Below are positions 34,472-46,482 of a stretch of 64,000 bases of DNA, in pieces; within the stretch, counting starts at the first letter, position 1; each line of letters opens with the position of its first letter. Position numbers and translations under genes: made by a program. The stretch is from NCBI GenBank assembly GCA_029378245.1, contig JARKIF010000011.1:868001-932000 (forward strand), read 5' to 3'. Source of the stretch: Roridomyces roridus. Taxonomy: Eukaryota > Basidiomycota > Agaricomycetes > Agaricales > Mycenaceae. A model generated the notes under the pieces. It did not search any database. It was not told the DNA's origin and was given only the letters and a program-made list of their open reading frames with translations.

Positions 34472-35091
34472 ATGGCTCGATTCCTCACCCCAACGCGCCT
34501 CTTCAGTGCGCTCTACACAGTCCTCGCCTGCACTCTCCGCGTGCACTCGAACGTGTTCCACATCCCCACCACCGCCCAGAACGGCACCAGCGTCGCGCAA
34601 TTCACATCCACTACCTCTGGACTGGACGCCCCCAAGGTGCAGCCCATTAACGGATCGGCTTTCGACTGGTGGTACTTTGACGTCGTCTCCACCGATCCAT
34701 CCAACCTCGCCTCAGTCGTCGTGATATTCTTCACCAGCGGCCAGACTGGATTCCCGTTCCTCCCACCGGCAGATACGATCATCCAAGCGAGCCTTGAGGT
34801 ATCGTTTCCGAACGGCACGATCTTGCCAAGGATTGTTGTGCCAGGCGAGGAGGGTGCTTTGATTACGACCAAGGGCGACAGCACGAGTGGCGACTGGCTT
34901 GGAACGGGGTTCAGCTTCACTGGCAATGGTTCGACAAATTTGGAGTATGAGGTTCACATCGACGCTCCGGATGTGGGTGTGAAGGGTACACTTACATTCT
35001 CAGCCGTGGGTTTTACTCCCATGAATATTTGGATGCTCACTTGACATACAACTAGATTGCTCCTGCACATCTCCCATGCGGTCCGGTGTCA
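34472..35091 (+). pseudogene. Diels-Alderase / hydroxyneurosporene-synthase-like gene, 5' part
   Basis: ATG at 34472. The N-terminus has a signal-peptide-like segment (TRLFSALYTVLACTLRVHS, ending near residue 25). The AttH/CrtC-type motif GSAFDWWYFDVVS follows, then beta-rich sequence with VVIFFTSGQTGFPFLPP and GDWLGTGFSFTGNGS. After LTFSA an intron GTGGGTTTTA..CAACTAG joins to IAPAHLPCGPVS, where a solo LTR interrupts it. The family is the lipocalin-like fold that includes fungal intramolecular Diels-Alderases; substrate unknown. The 3' part is at 37292-37979. Confidence 0.7.
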
Positions 35092-37291
35092 TGAAACCAG
35101 CGCTTGCCGACTGATCCGCTGATGCGCCATCACCGCCATCACCGCCATCAGTTACGGATCAGAAGATCCGTTGTCATCAACAAACGTACACTTGGTCTGC
35201 GCACGACAAGTCCCTCGAGAGGGATGTCGCCCGCCCGAGCCAGGAGGACAGCTCGAGAGCTGTCACTTGAACAATAGGACAACAGTACTTGTCCAGCGCG
35301 GGAAGGGTTGCTAGGACAGAACCCGACGCGCCGTGTTAGAACCCGACGAGGGGTTTAAACACAGTCACACAACATCCTCGGCATGATCCAGTGATCATGC
35401 CAAGGAGGGGTAACCTATAGGGTTACAGGAGACGCTCCACTTAACTCTATTAAGAGAGGAGCCGCTGATACGCAGCGGCACGCGCACTAGTGTATAGTAG
35501 ATAGCTCGAGTAGGTAATGTCCTAGAAGTAGACCGCGAAGCGATACAACTCCACAACACACTAACCACACAACACACACAACACACACAACACACACACA
35601 ATTCCTTGACTAGCACGCTGACACCTAACGGTTGAGTTCGGGGTCGTCTGAAGTATACAGATAAGACTGATACTCCGCGGTTTGGTTCTCGGAAGCTTGT
35701 AGGTTGATTCTCGAGGTTTCACACCAAGTTCAATGTCTTTGAACTAAGAGGAATCTCTTGACTGGTTTGTAGACTGCTCACAACGAACACGAGGTTACGA
35801 TGTTAAAAAGGTTTTATATTTTATTGACCGAAACACACAATATCCAAACACCAATACAACTTCGATACAACACAAAGAGGAACTATAGCACAGAGGGCAA
35901 CCCACTACCCCTTAAGTATGTTACTATAGCTGACCCAAGTTGAACCAGAGCTCGGGTGCCTTTGATATTGCGTCTAAGCTAAGAGAAATGATACAACAAA
36001 TCTCCGCGGAAGTCACAAGACTGCACTATAACCACAGATCAAGCTTCGACCCAATGTCTAGGCAAGAAGGCGTACAATGCAATGCTGCAAGGGCGGGATC
36101 TACAGGCCTTATATACTACTCCCTACTGATCTGATGATATAACTACTATTACACGCCTGCCATCCCTATTTCCGTACTTTCCCTATAACCCTAGGTGTCC
36201 TGTCACCTATATTACATCCCCTCGAACCGTTTCGCGTGGTCCTGTTGCTTATGTTGCTGCTTGGCCCGTCTGATCGGTGGTCATGCCGTCTTGGCATTCG
36301 AGCCGATTGGCCTGGTAATTTGATTCCGTCGTTTCATTACGCTCTCTTGCTGAGCCAGCACTCATTATGACTATAGCCCTCGACCCAGGTCCATAAATAA
36401 CCTCGGTCCGCCATCTTCGTCATCCAGGGCTTACTCCTGGCATATTCTGTCAGACGCGATCATCGCTCTGATCATCTGCCGCGACTCCGCCGCTTTCCAT
36501 GATCATGATCGTACTCGGATCAGTTCTCGATCATACTAGTGTGCCTGCGCGAGTTCGACTCGCCCACTTGTCATCTCTTTTCTGGGTGTCTCTTTAATAC
36601 CGGAACGAATGGTAGTATTTCCTCCAACTCGCCTACCCGAGCCACTCTGTTTGTATACCTATATATGGACTTATACCGGTCCGCGAGGTACTCCGCGAAC
36701 CTTGTCATAATAGTACTGCGCGTCCGCGCAACCTTCGTCTTTGCTCTGTAGCTAGTCTAGCTCATTCCTGAATACACCTGGGCTTGGTATATCTCCACAA
36801 GTAGTAGTCCCCGCGAACCGCCTATTGGAGTCACTACAACCGACCACTTGAACGAATAGCCAAGCGTAGTGTACTGACGACTTGTACTTGTCTCATTAAT
36901 ACACGAATAGTGACACGGAGCTCAGTCCTATCCCTTATTGTATATCACCTGACAGAGGCATTGGTGTGCGCACCAAAACAGCTAAATAGCCAGATTTCAC
37001 GCGTGCGAAATACGCAGTCGTATCACCGCGTAGGGGTAATTAAGGGTCAGGGACCGATCGTACAGGAGAACACTCCTGAGGGATTTAGTATTTATACTTG
37101 GGTAGAATCTCGTGTACAGTAGATTCTACCTCGTCTAATCTCCAGCGCTACTTTGGCTTACGGGTTACGTTCTCTTCCCTCACGGACACAACCCGACTCG
37201 CCTATTCGCCGAGACTCAACTCGTCTCGTTGTGCTCGACTCGTCTCTTCTCGACGTTCTCGAGCTCGTCGACCTTCTCGTCGTACCCGGCC
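35092..37291. mobile_element. Solo LTR (about 0.7 kb) containing a second nested LTR-like element
   Basis: It starts TGAAACCAGCG and is flanked by GTGTCA (35086-35091, 37292-37297). Once the nested copy (35538-37025) is removed, about 700 bp remain. Promoter-like features include TATTTATACTTGGG (37089-37102) followed by a CT-rich tract. No internal coding region, so a solo LTR is the best reading. The right terminus is not a canonical CA, so the class (Gypsy or other) is uncertain. Confidence 0.6.
35538..37025. mobile_element. LTR-like element, copy 2
   Basis: Related along much of its length to 29391-31125; both end CAGTCGTATCA. Flanked by CCGCG (35533-35537, 37026-37030), a 5-bp duplication typical of LTR elements. 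Its left boundary is less certain than its right. It starts in a (CA)n-rich tract (35570-35600). Confidence 0.6.
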
Positions 37292-37979
37292 GTGTCACCC
37301 ACACCGTTCCGCGGCTGATCCGATCACCCGGCAAGCCGGCCTAGACGCTGTCGTTGACACGGTGGCTGCAGACCAAACCTTTGTGGTGGGCCCCGGCATT
37401 GGCTGGGCGAACGCTGTTCCAGATGCCATCTCCGTTGTCGATCTCGAGATTAACGGTACACATTTGGCGTTTACGGGTGCGGGATATCACGACAAGGTCT
37501 GCCCTTCAAACTCAACTTCTACTTACTTTGCAAACCAACTCCCCAGAATTGGAGCGACGAGCCCTTCACAACGCATGTCGCATCGTGGTACTGGGCCACG
37601 GGCGCTTCGGTCCTTACTCCCTTGTCTGGTTTGACTTTCTGGACCTCACGGTGTCGAGTCGGTCAGCGCGTATCTGGCAAAGGATGGGCAGATTGTCGCT
37701 GCGAGCTGCGCGCCGGGGAGTATCCGTGTACGTCCCACTGGCGACAATGCGGCGTTCCCACCTGTTGTGACTTCGCCTGATCCCACGGGGTACGAGATTT
37801 CGCTTCCCCTGGAGGACGGAAATCTGTCAGTGCAGGTGAATGTGTTGGCTCATATAGTCGGGGAGATTCCGGAGTATGCGAGGTTTGTGGGCAATTTAAC
37901 TGCAGAAATTGTTGGCAGTGAGGGACCTGTGTCCTTGGGTGGAATGGCGTTGTTCGAGCAGTTCAAGTTGACTGAATGA
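37292..37979 (+). pseudogene. Diels-Alderase-like gene, 3' part, with two further frame breaks
   Basis: VGPGIGWANAVPDAISVVDL and LAFTGAGYHDK are followed by an intron GTCTGCCC..CCCCAG to NWSDEPFTTHVASWYW. The family then expects a GHGRFGPYSLVWFDFLDL block. It is present but one base out of frame (a G is missing near 37597). A second missing base near 37650 restores the reading SVSAYLAKDGQIVAASC, which runs to the stop at 37979. Both losses lie in G/C runs, so sequencing error is possible, but the LTR insertion alone already inactivates the gene. Confidence 0.7.
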
Positions 37980-38020
37980 GTTTCCATATGACGTGCTTTT
38001 GATCAGTAATGTATAATTGA

Positions 38021-39343
38021 CACCGGGGACAAAGTCCGACGCATGTCGTTTTGACATGCCTCGTACGCATGTGTCGAGGCATGTCGTTCTTAAAATCTCC
38101 CGGATGATCCCTTGTTCCCAAGTTGCTCAGCATGAATGTGACGAGTGGCTATTTAGTGGGATCAGTGGGCCGTGTACACGGCTCGACATAGCTTTTGATG
38201 TGTACTGCTGAATATGCCCCAGAAGAGCCTCAGACTTGATTGAGACTGTTGGTGTCTGGTTGAAGAAACAGCTGAGGTTTCCTGGTTAGGTTCCACCCAA
38301 CCACTAGCGGCCCCTGGCCTTATTTCCAAGTTCCGAGTCTTAAAAATTTATTTTTAAGCTCGGTCTTATCGGCCCGTTTCCCGCGAGAATGGGGTCCATT
38401 TTTTTCGATGACGTCAATGTCGTGCGGGAGTTTGATTTCTATTTATGGTAATTATAGGGATCTTTTGGCTCTTTTTGGGAGCCTCTCAGTCATTTGCTCT
38501 TACTCTCTGCGCATGGATCTGTTACGATCTCCACCGATGGTTAGCCAACGGTCAACGACATGTCAACGGAAACGGAACGGAGCCTGGCCCGGATTGAATC
38601 TGTTTGACAGCTGATGACAGTTCCGTTGACACCTCTTACTTCTCACCACCACGCACGCACCCGTGAATTCCCAATGTCTGCAAAAAGTTGGGCTTTGGTC
38701 GCGCTCTCAGCTTTACCGTTTCTCATCCACCTACCCCGCCGACTTACTTACACTCGGTGGTTTCACCTCCTGTTGAGCCTGTGTCCCAGTGTGGTCCCAG
38801 ATTAAACACCCAGACTCGGATTGCCATGCGCAAGCAATGGCCCTTCAAAGCAGGTGAATAGGTGGTGAACGGTGTGGGTAAGCTCACCTGTTGCAGAATA
38901 AGAAGCCCAGCTTCGAATTTTCGGTTCCAAACAGCCGCCGGCCTACGAAGTCAATACAAAGTAGCCCGAGAGAGGTGTTATATAGTCTCTCTCGACAGAC
39001 TATCGCTCCGTAACCTCCGCGAATATAGGTGTTATACCATCAGCTACAGAAGACTCTGGTGGCATGCCGAAATCCAACGGGTCTATCTTCTCCTCGTTCG
39101 AGTTACTCGCACATTCGACCACATTTCACCAGACAATCTTCGAACCAGAAGTCTAGAACCGGAATGATACCTAGTGGATTGTAAATCATGATCCAGTCCT
39201 GATCAAAAGTTCCGGATCACTGCGGGAGTCTTAGCATTTGGTATGTGACTGCCCTTGTACTTTCAGAACATGCGTTGCGACGTGCGTCGAGACATGCGAA
39301 CGAGGCATGTCAGAACAACATGCGTCGGACTTTGCCCCCGGTG
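38021..39343. mobile_element. Non-autonomous TIR element with 3-bp TSD, 1.32 kb
   Basis: The ends CACCGGGGACAAAGTCCGAC and the inverted GTCGGACTTTGCCCCCGGTG are flanked by TGA (38018-38020, 39344-39346). Inverted similarity runs about 65 bp and includes repeated GACATGCCTCGT..GCATGT units. A 3-bp duplication and CAC termini fit the CACTA group. It contains a copy of the dispersed repeat (38331-38855) and no transposase. Confidence 0.75.
38331..38855 (+). repeat. Dispersed repeat family, copy inside TIR element
   Basis: It starts TTCCGAGTCTTAAAAATTT and ends AGACTCGGATTGCCATGCG..CAAAGCAGGT. The family resembles 61114-61781 along its length and 16861-17166 at its 3' end. The outer CCGAGTCT/AGACTCGG are inverted. 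The GGATTGCCATGCGCAAGCAATGGCC block is an imperfect palindrome (described by ends only). No coding capacity. Confidence 0.65.
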
Positions 39344-39346
39344 TGA

Positions 39347-41100
39347 GTTGCACCTGTTGACAGAGCGCGTGACCGCCTTTCTTCTTCAAACCATCGTTTG
39401 GATGGCATGTTTCCGAGCGGACTCGTCCTCAGCTCAACTCAATTCATACCTCTTGATTCTCTCCTTGCAGATGCCACGTTGAATCGATCATGACTGCCAT
39501 GATGTCACACTGGTAGAATAGCAGGCCGATACCTGCCCGAGGCCCCACACCGAGGCTCGGCCTAGTTGAATATGCCAGATAGTCTTGTGTAACCCACCCA
39601 AACCTGTCTTCCAAAACAATTCGAAACGCCCTGAATCCTTCATTAGCCGTAAGTACCTCCCCACTGACTATCACTACAGTCTACTGCTCATAGACGGGCG
39701 GCGCCTCCCCCTCCTTGTTCCTGTCCCGTCATTCCTCCCCACGGCCTCACACCTCATCGCCTCTTCCTCCCACATCCATCATATACGCTGAGGCTATACC
39801 TCCTAATGCGCCCCGCTTTGCACCAGCACTGGAGCCCGTGGACGGTGGCACCAGATCACGACGCGCTGGACCCAGAATAAGAATTAGAAAAACCCCCGCA
39901 GTCTCAGCAGTAGCGAGCGAAGGCTTGCTTCTGAACGGCAGAGTCTGTCCCTCCGGCGAGCTAGTCGTTCTTGATGGTTTGTCCAGCCCCAGTCTCCAAG
40001 TCTGGATCAGGTTCAGACAAGGAGAGGCTCAGGCGGCGCTCAGCATCGCCCAGTGGAACTCCCGAGTTCTGGAGCCCTTAATCTTTGATCTCGAGCATGA
40101 TGGTGCCGGGCATCATCAAGTTGACCCTTCCCTATTGAATCTTGATGTTTCGGTGGGCCTGTTTGTTCCCATCGGTCGCAGAAGGCGCCGAGTTGCAAAT
40201 CCCGAGAGAAATGGGACTTGCAGGCTGGCAGATAGCCGGGAGAAATGTGCTGCCTTGAATTATCTTTGCGCTGCAAGTGTCTTGAATGTGATCCCAATAG
40301 ACAACACCACCGAACTTGAATAAGAACAGCCTTTTGCTCGACGCCCGCCTTCTTGATGTATTGAAAAGCCCCTCCAAGGCTGGAGGAGCCTCAGATGACT
40401 CGGAGGAGAGGATCATCATCGCCGAGCGGACCTCCCTTGGACCTCCCGCCCTTGATTTTGTCAACACTCGGAAAGTAATGGGTGGCGCAAATTGGAGAGT
40501 AGACCCGATCCACTTATTTCTTCATAATGTAGCGGTTTGCCGTACTGCGCTCCCCACGCGGTGGGTAGAAGATTGCGAGCTGTAAGAAAGGCGCGCGGTG
40601 ACTCGAAACGGGCCCAAAGGACAAGGACGTTCCCTAGTCCTCGGCGGAGGCAACGGCGTGCTGCCGAGGAGCTGTCGAGGCCACAACGAGGAAGAGGCCA
40701 GACTCTGGAGGCAAGAGGCGCAATGCTTGAATGGCACGTCAAAAGTGAGGAAAATATCACTGGAGATCTGGAATCCAGCGGCTGAGCTTCACAAAGTTGG
40801 GAGACTTTATTTAATCTGATGAAAGCCGGCGGCGATCACCAAAATGGATCAAATGTGTTGGCAAAAAGGTGGGTAAAAACACGGCATCGAACTCACCAAG
40901 CTCATCAGACGGAATCGAACCGACTGCTGGCGTCAACCAACTGTGGCATATGTACACAGATTCAACACCGAACATGCGTATCGAGTTGTCGAGTCCCTTG
41001 ATCCAACCAATACCCAGCCGAGTACATTTTACAGTCACACCGATCCAGAGGCCAGATCTAAACGAGCACGAAATAGGAGAATGCTCGTGAAAAAGAAAAT
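39347..41100. other. 1.75 kb without a recognised gene
   Basis: Overlapping open frames of 90-200 codons occur on both strands (for example plus 39715-40323, minus 40132-40467). None has a domain I recognise, a clear intron pattern or a conserved-looking block. The minus frame KRLFLFKFGGVVYWDHIQD looks the most protein-like. Could contain an unknown or decayed gene. Confidence 0.4.
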
Positions 41101-41104
41101 CCAC

Positions 41105-41175
41105 AGCGGTACGCGGCGTCCTATCTAGGTAGCAGCGTGGGATCGAACCGCGACCTGTTGCAGCGAGAGTGGGGA
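41105..41175 (-). other. tRNA-like B-box sequence downstream of F-box gene
   Basis: The minus strand reads CTCGCTGCAACAGGTCGCGG, then GGTTCGATCCCACGCTGC, a T-arm-like stem-loop about 50 bp past the F-box stop. The same arrangement follows the duplicated fragment at 49074 (49105-49135). No complete cloverleaf. Confidence 0.35.
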
Positions 41176-41198
41176 TGTCTTCATTGAAACAACAGAAT

Positions 41199-42775
41199 CT
41201 AGAAATACACCTCGATGGATACCTCGCGACCGTTCTCCTTGTACTTCTCGAGCCTCTTCAACTCCTCCTTGACCGCATCCAGATGCTCCGGCCGCAAGTC
41301 AGAGAACTGCACATCAAAATTGGGCACCGTCTCGGTAAGTTCACTCTCCGTCCTAGTCTCCTCCAACGCATCCCAACGCGCGGCAATCATGTCCACAAGG
41401 GCCGGGGCCTGCACCGCCGTCGGCCGAAGGAGTAGAAACTCCAACCGCGGGAGAATCTCCCTGCGTCCGACGGCTTCCCAAAACTCAACGGGAAAGTGCT
41501 CGGTCGATATGCCGAGCGTACCCATCGCCGTGATGCCATCCAGGTTTCGGAACAGATGTAGCACATCTTCCCCCGGGAGAAAGCCCATGAGGAAGAACAG
41601 TGTAAGCTTGAAGTCGGAACGCGCTTGACATGCTAGAAATTCCGTGACAGGGAAAGTTGTACCTATAAACGTCAAAATATCCAGGCGCGGCGCCACGAGA
41701 CGGTCCAATAAGTCGTGCGCGTGGCCTGAGAACGCAGTCAGGAAGAGGGTGTTGAGAAGGCCGAGATGCAGGAGGCGACTGGGGGCAGCATCGGAAGGTT
41801 GGATTGCGATACCTAAGGACGTGATATTGGGGCACTCCACGAGGATATCACACCATGCGTCAGAGGTGAGTGCCGTCCAGGGGAAGTGGACAGCAGTCAG
41901 CTGTGCGCTGATGTGCCGAGGTAGAGAGAAAGCTGGAGCAAAGAATGGGTGTCGTGTAAGAGTTTCGTCTATCGCACTAAGGTCCACTATATTCGGGACC
42001 ATCAACTCCAACTCGGATAACTTGAAAAGCGGCGCCGGTTCGTAGGAAAACTCGCGGAGTAACGGAGCACTGTCAAAAGCGAGCGAATCGCTTGGCCAAT
42101 GCCACGCGCAGTATTCTGACTCGGAATCGGGCATGATCATGTCGCTGAGCCGTACCAGTGGCTCTAAGACCGCTGTCTCCACAGCCTTGAGGGAGCCCGA
42201 AGGGAGATCGAGAATGGGTCGGAGCGCCACGAATGGCAGAGAGATATGGAAGTGACGGATGCGGCTCGCATTCGCCACGATGAACGGGACGATTGAGCCA
42301 GATAAGAGATCTGGATTCTCGGCTGCCGCGGTGGCGAATGGCTGAGGACAATCCACCGTGAGGTTGAGCAGGTAGTCCGAGCCCGTGCGTGCAACCCACT
42401 GCTCCACGATTTCCGTCTTTCGACGCACAGACATTTCGTCTGTGTAGGAGACGCGGACGTTGGCCCAGAGTTCCGGCATGTGCAGAGCGAGGCGTCGCCA
42501 AGCGGAACAAACGTGCGGGAGAACGAGAGACGGCTCGTCTTGCTTCGGGGGGATTTGGATCGGAGAATCGCAGCATGAGAGGAATATCTGCGAGAGAAGC
42601 TCGGAGGGGAGCTAGCTTGTCGTGAGGAGCGAGGGAAAGGTTGCGGAGGGAGTCGATTATACTTATGTCGTCCAGGTTCTCCGAAACACCCTGTCGTTTG
42701 TCGTGAGCTCTCAATCGACGAGTGAAGAGCAAGGTGACGGACCTGGGTAGACTCGAGTAACACAGCTTCGTCCAT
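41199..42775 (-). CDS. F-box protein, Agaricomycete expansion family
   Basis: Probable substrate adaptor of SCF ubiquitin ligases. The F-box is LPSELLSQIFLSCCD followed by VLPHVCSAWRRLALHMPELW (exon starting at 42611 after a CTAG acceptor). A long LRR-like C-terminal region follows, with EQWVARTGSDYLLNLTVDCP, ILVECPNITSLGIAIQPSD and EFWEAVGRREILPRLEFLLL, ending REVSIEVYF at 41199. The 1.4 kb main exon is open throughout. The 5' exons (up to an ATG near 42775 giving MDEAVLLESTQ) are not resolved because upstream frames do not join cleanly, so the start is uncertain. Fragments of close paralogs lie at 48758-49074 and 54870-54950. Confidence 0.75.
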
Positions 42776-43674
42776 CGCCAGTGGCCAGGGTGTAAAAGGA
42801 GAGGGAGGGAGACGAGCGAAGAGAGTCCAGAGGGGGTCTTCTTTATGCGAGACAGAGGAGCCCTATGCCGCGCAGACGCGTCCTGCCGTAGTGCGTGGGT
42901 GGCACCACGAGGCAAGCCGCAAGTGGGTGCAGATTACGGCATCGACTCCGATTCGCCTATTCGCTGGGGAGATACAGGGAACGTCGTCTACCCATGGAAG
43001 AAGTGAGCGTTGAACACAGAAAAAAGCAATGTCGACCTTCAGCACTTTTCGAGAAATGCCGAGGGATTCCAGTGTGGTATCCGGGATCCGTCGATGCGAG
43101 TATTCCATGATGCGAGTTTTCCATATGATCGTAGCAGCAGGAGACCAAGAGTGACACGAGTCGCGTTGAATTCGTTCCGGAGATAAACGGGTTCAGAGAG
43201 GTTCTCTGGCGACGTTGTCGTGGTCAAGAACAAGGAGCAATCATTTTTTGATTGGAGCAGTGTTTTGCTGACCAAACAGACGTTCCTTTGCTCTTCCCGT
43301 CATTTGACCGGCCGCTCAGCTCTACTGAGGCCTGTACGGCTTCCTCAATTCACTTTTGGCGTGCGTCTTCACTGGGTACATCATGGCTTTCATCTCCATC
43401 TGTCAACTCTTTTCCGGGACAAAACGGCACTTCAATGCCACAAAGCTGCCACGGACCTCCGTTCCCGAGCTGCCAAATCACCCTATTCTCGAGTTTCGCT
43501 GATCATCTTCCTCGGCCACAGCCTCTCATCTCCTCCATCCATGATGTACAACCGTCATCCGTGTGGTCGTACCATGCTTCCATCTTCGAGTCTCTCACCG
43601 TCGCCACTGCCAGTGCCCTTTCAAGGCACCTGACGGTGAGCTCTTAGCTTTAACTCGCTCCTTGACTCTTTGCG
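42776..43674. other. Intergenic between divergent genes
   Basis: About 0.9 kb between the F-box gene (minus) and the disordered-protein gene (plus). Short frames only; nothing recognised. It should hold both promoters. Confidence 0.45.
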
Positions 43675-44506
43675 ATGCAAACGCAAAGTCGCAAGCGCGC
43701 CCACCTGAATGAGTGGCCTGTACCTCCTCCTCTGCAAAAGTCAGGGTCTGAGACACGGCTGGTGGAATCCATTCCGGTGCGTCTCGATACCCCTCGTAGA
43801 GCATCTCAAAACTCACAATATTTCGCAGAGTGGGTCGTCGAGTACCGACACGACGAGTCATGGTAGCCACAGCTCCAAGAAACTACCCCCGCTCCCCATC
43901 ATCGAGCTCTGTCCCCCTGCCCCCAAGAACTTGACCGAGAACACCAAACGCACGGGACACCGCCTATTTCCACCCCCGGCTCCATTACGACGAGGCGGGT
44001 CCAGTTCACGCTCTTCCGACGTTCTACCCGACGAGGACAAATCTGTCTGGATGGACGACAGCAAGGCCGACTCCGCTGATGCCCTGCTCAGTATCAGTTC
44101 GAGATCAAGTCGAGCGTGGAAACAGGTACAGGGGGGCTTCAAACACAGACTTCCTAAGGAGAAGGAGGAGAAACCGAAGAGGGAGCCTCCGTCTCCGTGG
44201 CCGCCGACTGGGACGCCGTTCGAAAGGGACCAGCTACGCAGACGAGCGAAGGAGTCGGATGTTTTTCGGTTAAAGGTGCTTCTTTTACACGACAAGTACG
44301 ACGCATGTCACTCATCCTTTGTCGTGCTAGGTCCTGGATGTCTTTGGATTCCGGTAGAATGCCGCGTCTCGAATGATCCAGAATCCGGGAACTTTGATTC
44401 TGTACATGTGGGATTCCACGTCAGTACTCGGGTTCCTCGGCCTTGTCCGACAGAGTCTCAAATAAAACATCTGCTGCTATTACTGACCATGGACGTCATG
44501 ATTTGA
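43675..44506 (+). CDS. Hypothetical Ser/Pro-rich disordered protein
   Basis: Two frames compete at the 5' end. One, from ATG 43675, reads MQTQSRKRAHLNEWPVPPPL. The other (ATG 43709) continues into the main stretch SGSSSTDTTSHGSHSSKKLP, PPPAPLRRGGSSSRSSDVLP, SVWMDDSKADSADALLSISS and KHRLPKEKEEKPKREPPSPW. A short intron probably joins them, but I could not place it with certainty. The protein is low-complexity with proline-rich and phosphorylatable Ser tracts and a basic region, typical of fungal cytoplasmic or signalling linkers. No domain recognised. The opposite strand is also open, so expression data are needed to confirm it. Confidence 0.45.
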
Positions 44507-44885
44507 GATTTGTAGGTCGGTTTTCTTGCGTCAAATGTTCGTCACTAACGTCAGGATTGCCGTCCTTAAACCTTTGTCCACCGTTCCTGTTGTAACAGTC
44601 CGACTCGGAAAGAAAGCTCGTGCGGTAAATATTCAGAGCTGGATATTCTCCTCAACGGTAAACTGCCGGTCTCTTTGACCAACGCCGACAGTAGGCTCGG
44701 CGTCTGCATTGTTCGCCGTATATTAAACTTGGCCATCGGATATGGGAAGCCGGCATGATCCGACTGCCAAGCGCAAATCCGGTGTGCTCGAAAGGGGCAA
44801 TCCGGCTTTTTTGACGTGTCCCGACCGCCGCTCCGCCCTCAAAACTGGGTAGCCGCCCTGCTTTCTTCTTTTGACCACCATCAGC

Positions 44886-46482
44886 ATGACATCCACCGTC
44901 GTCCGGGAGACTTTTCAGCTCGGTCCCTTCACCGCTCCTCGCCTCTGGACAGGCCTGTGGCAGCTCTCGAGTAACGCCTGGGGCACAGCTCCTGTCTCCA
45001 AGATTCGGCAAGCGATGGGGCGACACGTAGACCTGGGCTACACGGCGTTCGGTACGTGCCACCTTTTGTCCGTCTCGTGCCCAACTGACGTGGCTCGATT
45101 CTAGATATGGTGCGTAGAGGCTGTCCTCCCCTACCAGAGTCCCGCTGACAGGAGACTTGGTCTGTCGTGCTCCTAGGGTAAGCCATCCAATCGCTGTCGG
45201 CGCCTATTCCTCTCACATCCACACCACGCATAGCCGACCACTACGGGAGGCAAGTACTTTCCTCCAATCGTAGCTGATCAGTAACCTCGATTCGCAGCGC
45301 TGAGCTTATCTTCGTACCCTTCACCCCAATTTTGTGGGTGAGTCATTAATCGCTGATCAATCTGTAGGGCCAATTCCGCGCCTCCCTCGGATCCCCGGAC
45401 TCGGTCCTCGGCGCGACCAAGTGGTGTGTCTTCAAACCCATCGAGTTGACGAGAGAGGTTGTCGCAGCAGCCGTCCGCCAGCGCATAGAGCGCATGCGTA
45501 CACACCGTGTCGATCTTCTTCAAGTGTGTTATTCCCGTCTCGCTTGCTCCTTATGTGATAATTACGCGCCACAGTTCCATTGGCAAGACTACGACAACAA
45601 GGACTATCTTCTCGCGCTCTCCATCCTCGCCGACCTGAAGCAAGAGGGTCTCATCGCCGCCATCGGGCTTTGTAACTTTGATTCGCTGAGAACGGAGGAG
45701 ATATGTACACGATTCCCCGGCCTTGTGGTGTCGAATCAGGTTCAGGTGGGTTTTATTTACGTTTCGTCGGACGGAGCTCACTAGCAGATTTCATTTCAAT
45801 CTGCAGTTCTCGTTGGTTGATACCCGCCCTCTGCACGGGATGACGGACGTCTGCACCACGCATGGAGTCAAGCTGTTGACGTACGGGACCTTGGTGCGTC
45901 GGCGTCTATTGTAATATTAATGTGTGCGCATCTAATTTTCTGTCAGTGTGGTGGCTTCCTCGCAGACAAGTGGATCGGAGAGCTAGAGCCTGATCCCTAC
46001 TCCGGGCAGCTCAATCCGTCTCAACGCAAAGTACGATTCACGCATCCTTCTATTCTAGATGTTCATCGCCCAATAGTACCTCGACATGATCACCAAAGCC
46101 TGGGGAGCCTGGGTGCTCTTCCAAGATCTCCTTCTCGTGTTGCGGGGAATTGCCGACCGACACAATCATGATCAAGGAGAAGGATCGAATATAAGTATAT
46201 CCAATGTCGCCACGCGCTGGGTTTTGGATCAACCGGCGGTGGGAGCTTGTATCGTCGGTGCGTGTTGGGTTTTTCCACGAATTTCCTCCCTGTTGAGATG
46301 AGATGACATTAGGAGCACGCCTCGGATGCGCTGAACACCCCGCTGAAAACGCACGCGTCTATTCCCTTCGGCTGAATGATGCCGACCGAGCGGCGATCGA
46401 GGGAGTTCTCAGCACTGTCGATGGGAACGGTGGGAGGAGACTCGTCGAGACGGTGGGAGATTGTGGGGCCGAGTATCGGTGA
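44886..46482 (+). CDS. Aldo/keto reductase
   Basis: NAD(P)H-dependent oxidoreductase of the AKR superfamily. The ATG at 44886 reads MTSTVVRETFQLGPFTAPRL. Splicing then joins DLGYTAF to DMADHYGSAELIFGQF, giving the catalytic Asp and Tyr. ATKWC supplies the Lys and LLQFHWQDYDN the His, so the D-Y-K-H tetrad is complete. Later exons give EGLIAAIGLCNFDS, VSNQVQFSLVDTRPL, LLTYGTLCGGFLADKWIG and VATRWVLDQPAVGACIVGAR, the cofactor-binding C-terminal part. The protein ends TVGDCGAEYR with the stop at 46480-46482. About eight introns of 45-60 nt. No break seen. Substrate cannot be deduced. Confidence 0.87.

Noticed and set aside
39715..40323. 203-codon open frame on plus
   Set aside because: No domain, intron pattern or start context, and the opposite strand is equally open. 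Kept only as unresolved sequence.
43858..44295. Minus-strand frame opposite the disordered protein
   Set aside because: It mirrors the Ser/Pro-rich composition of the plus frame and has no independent features.
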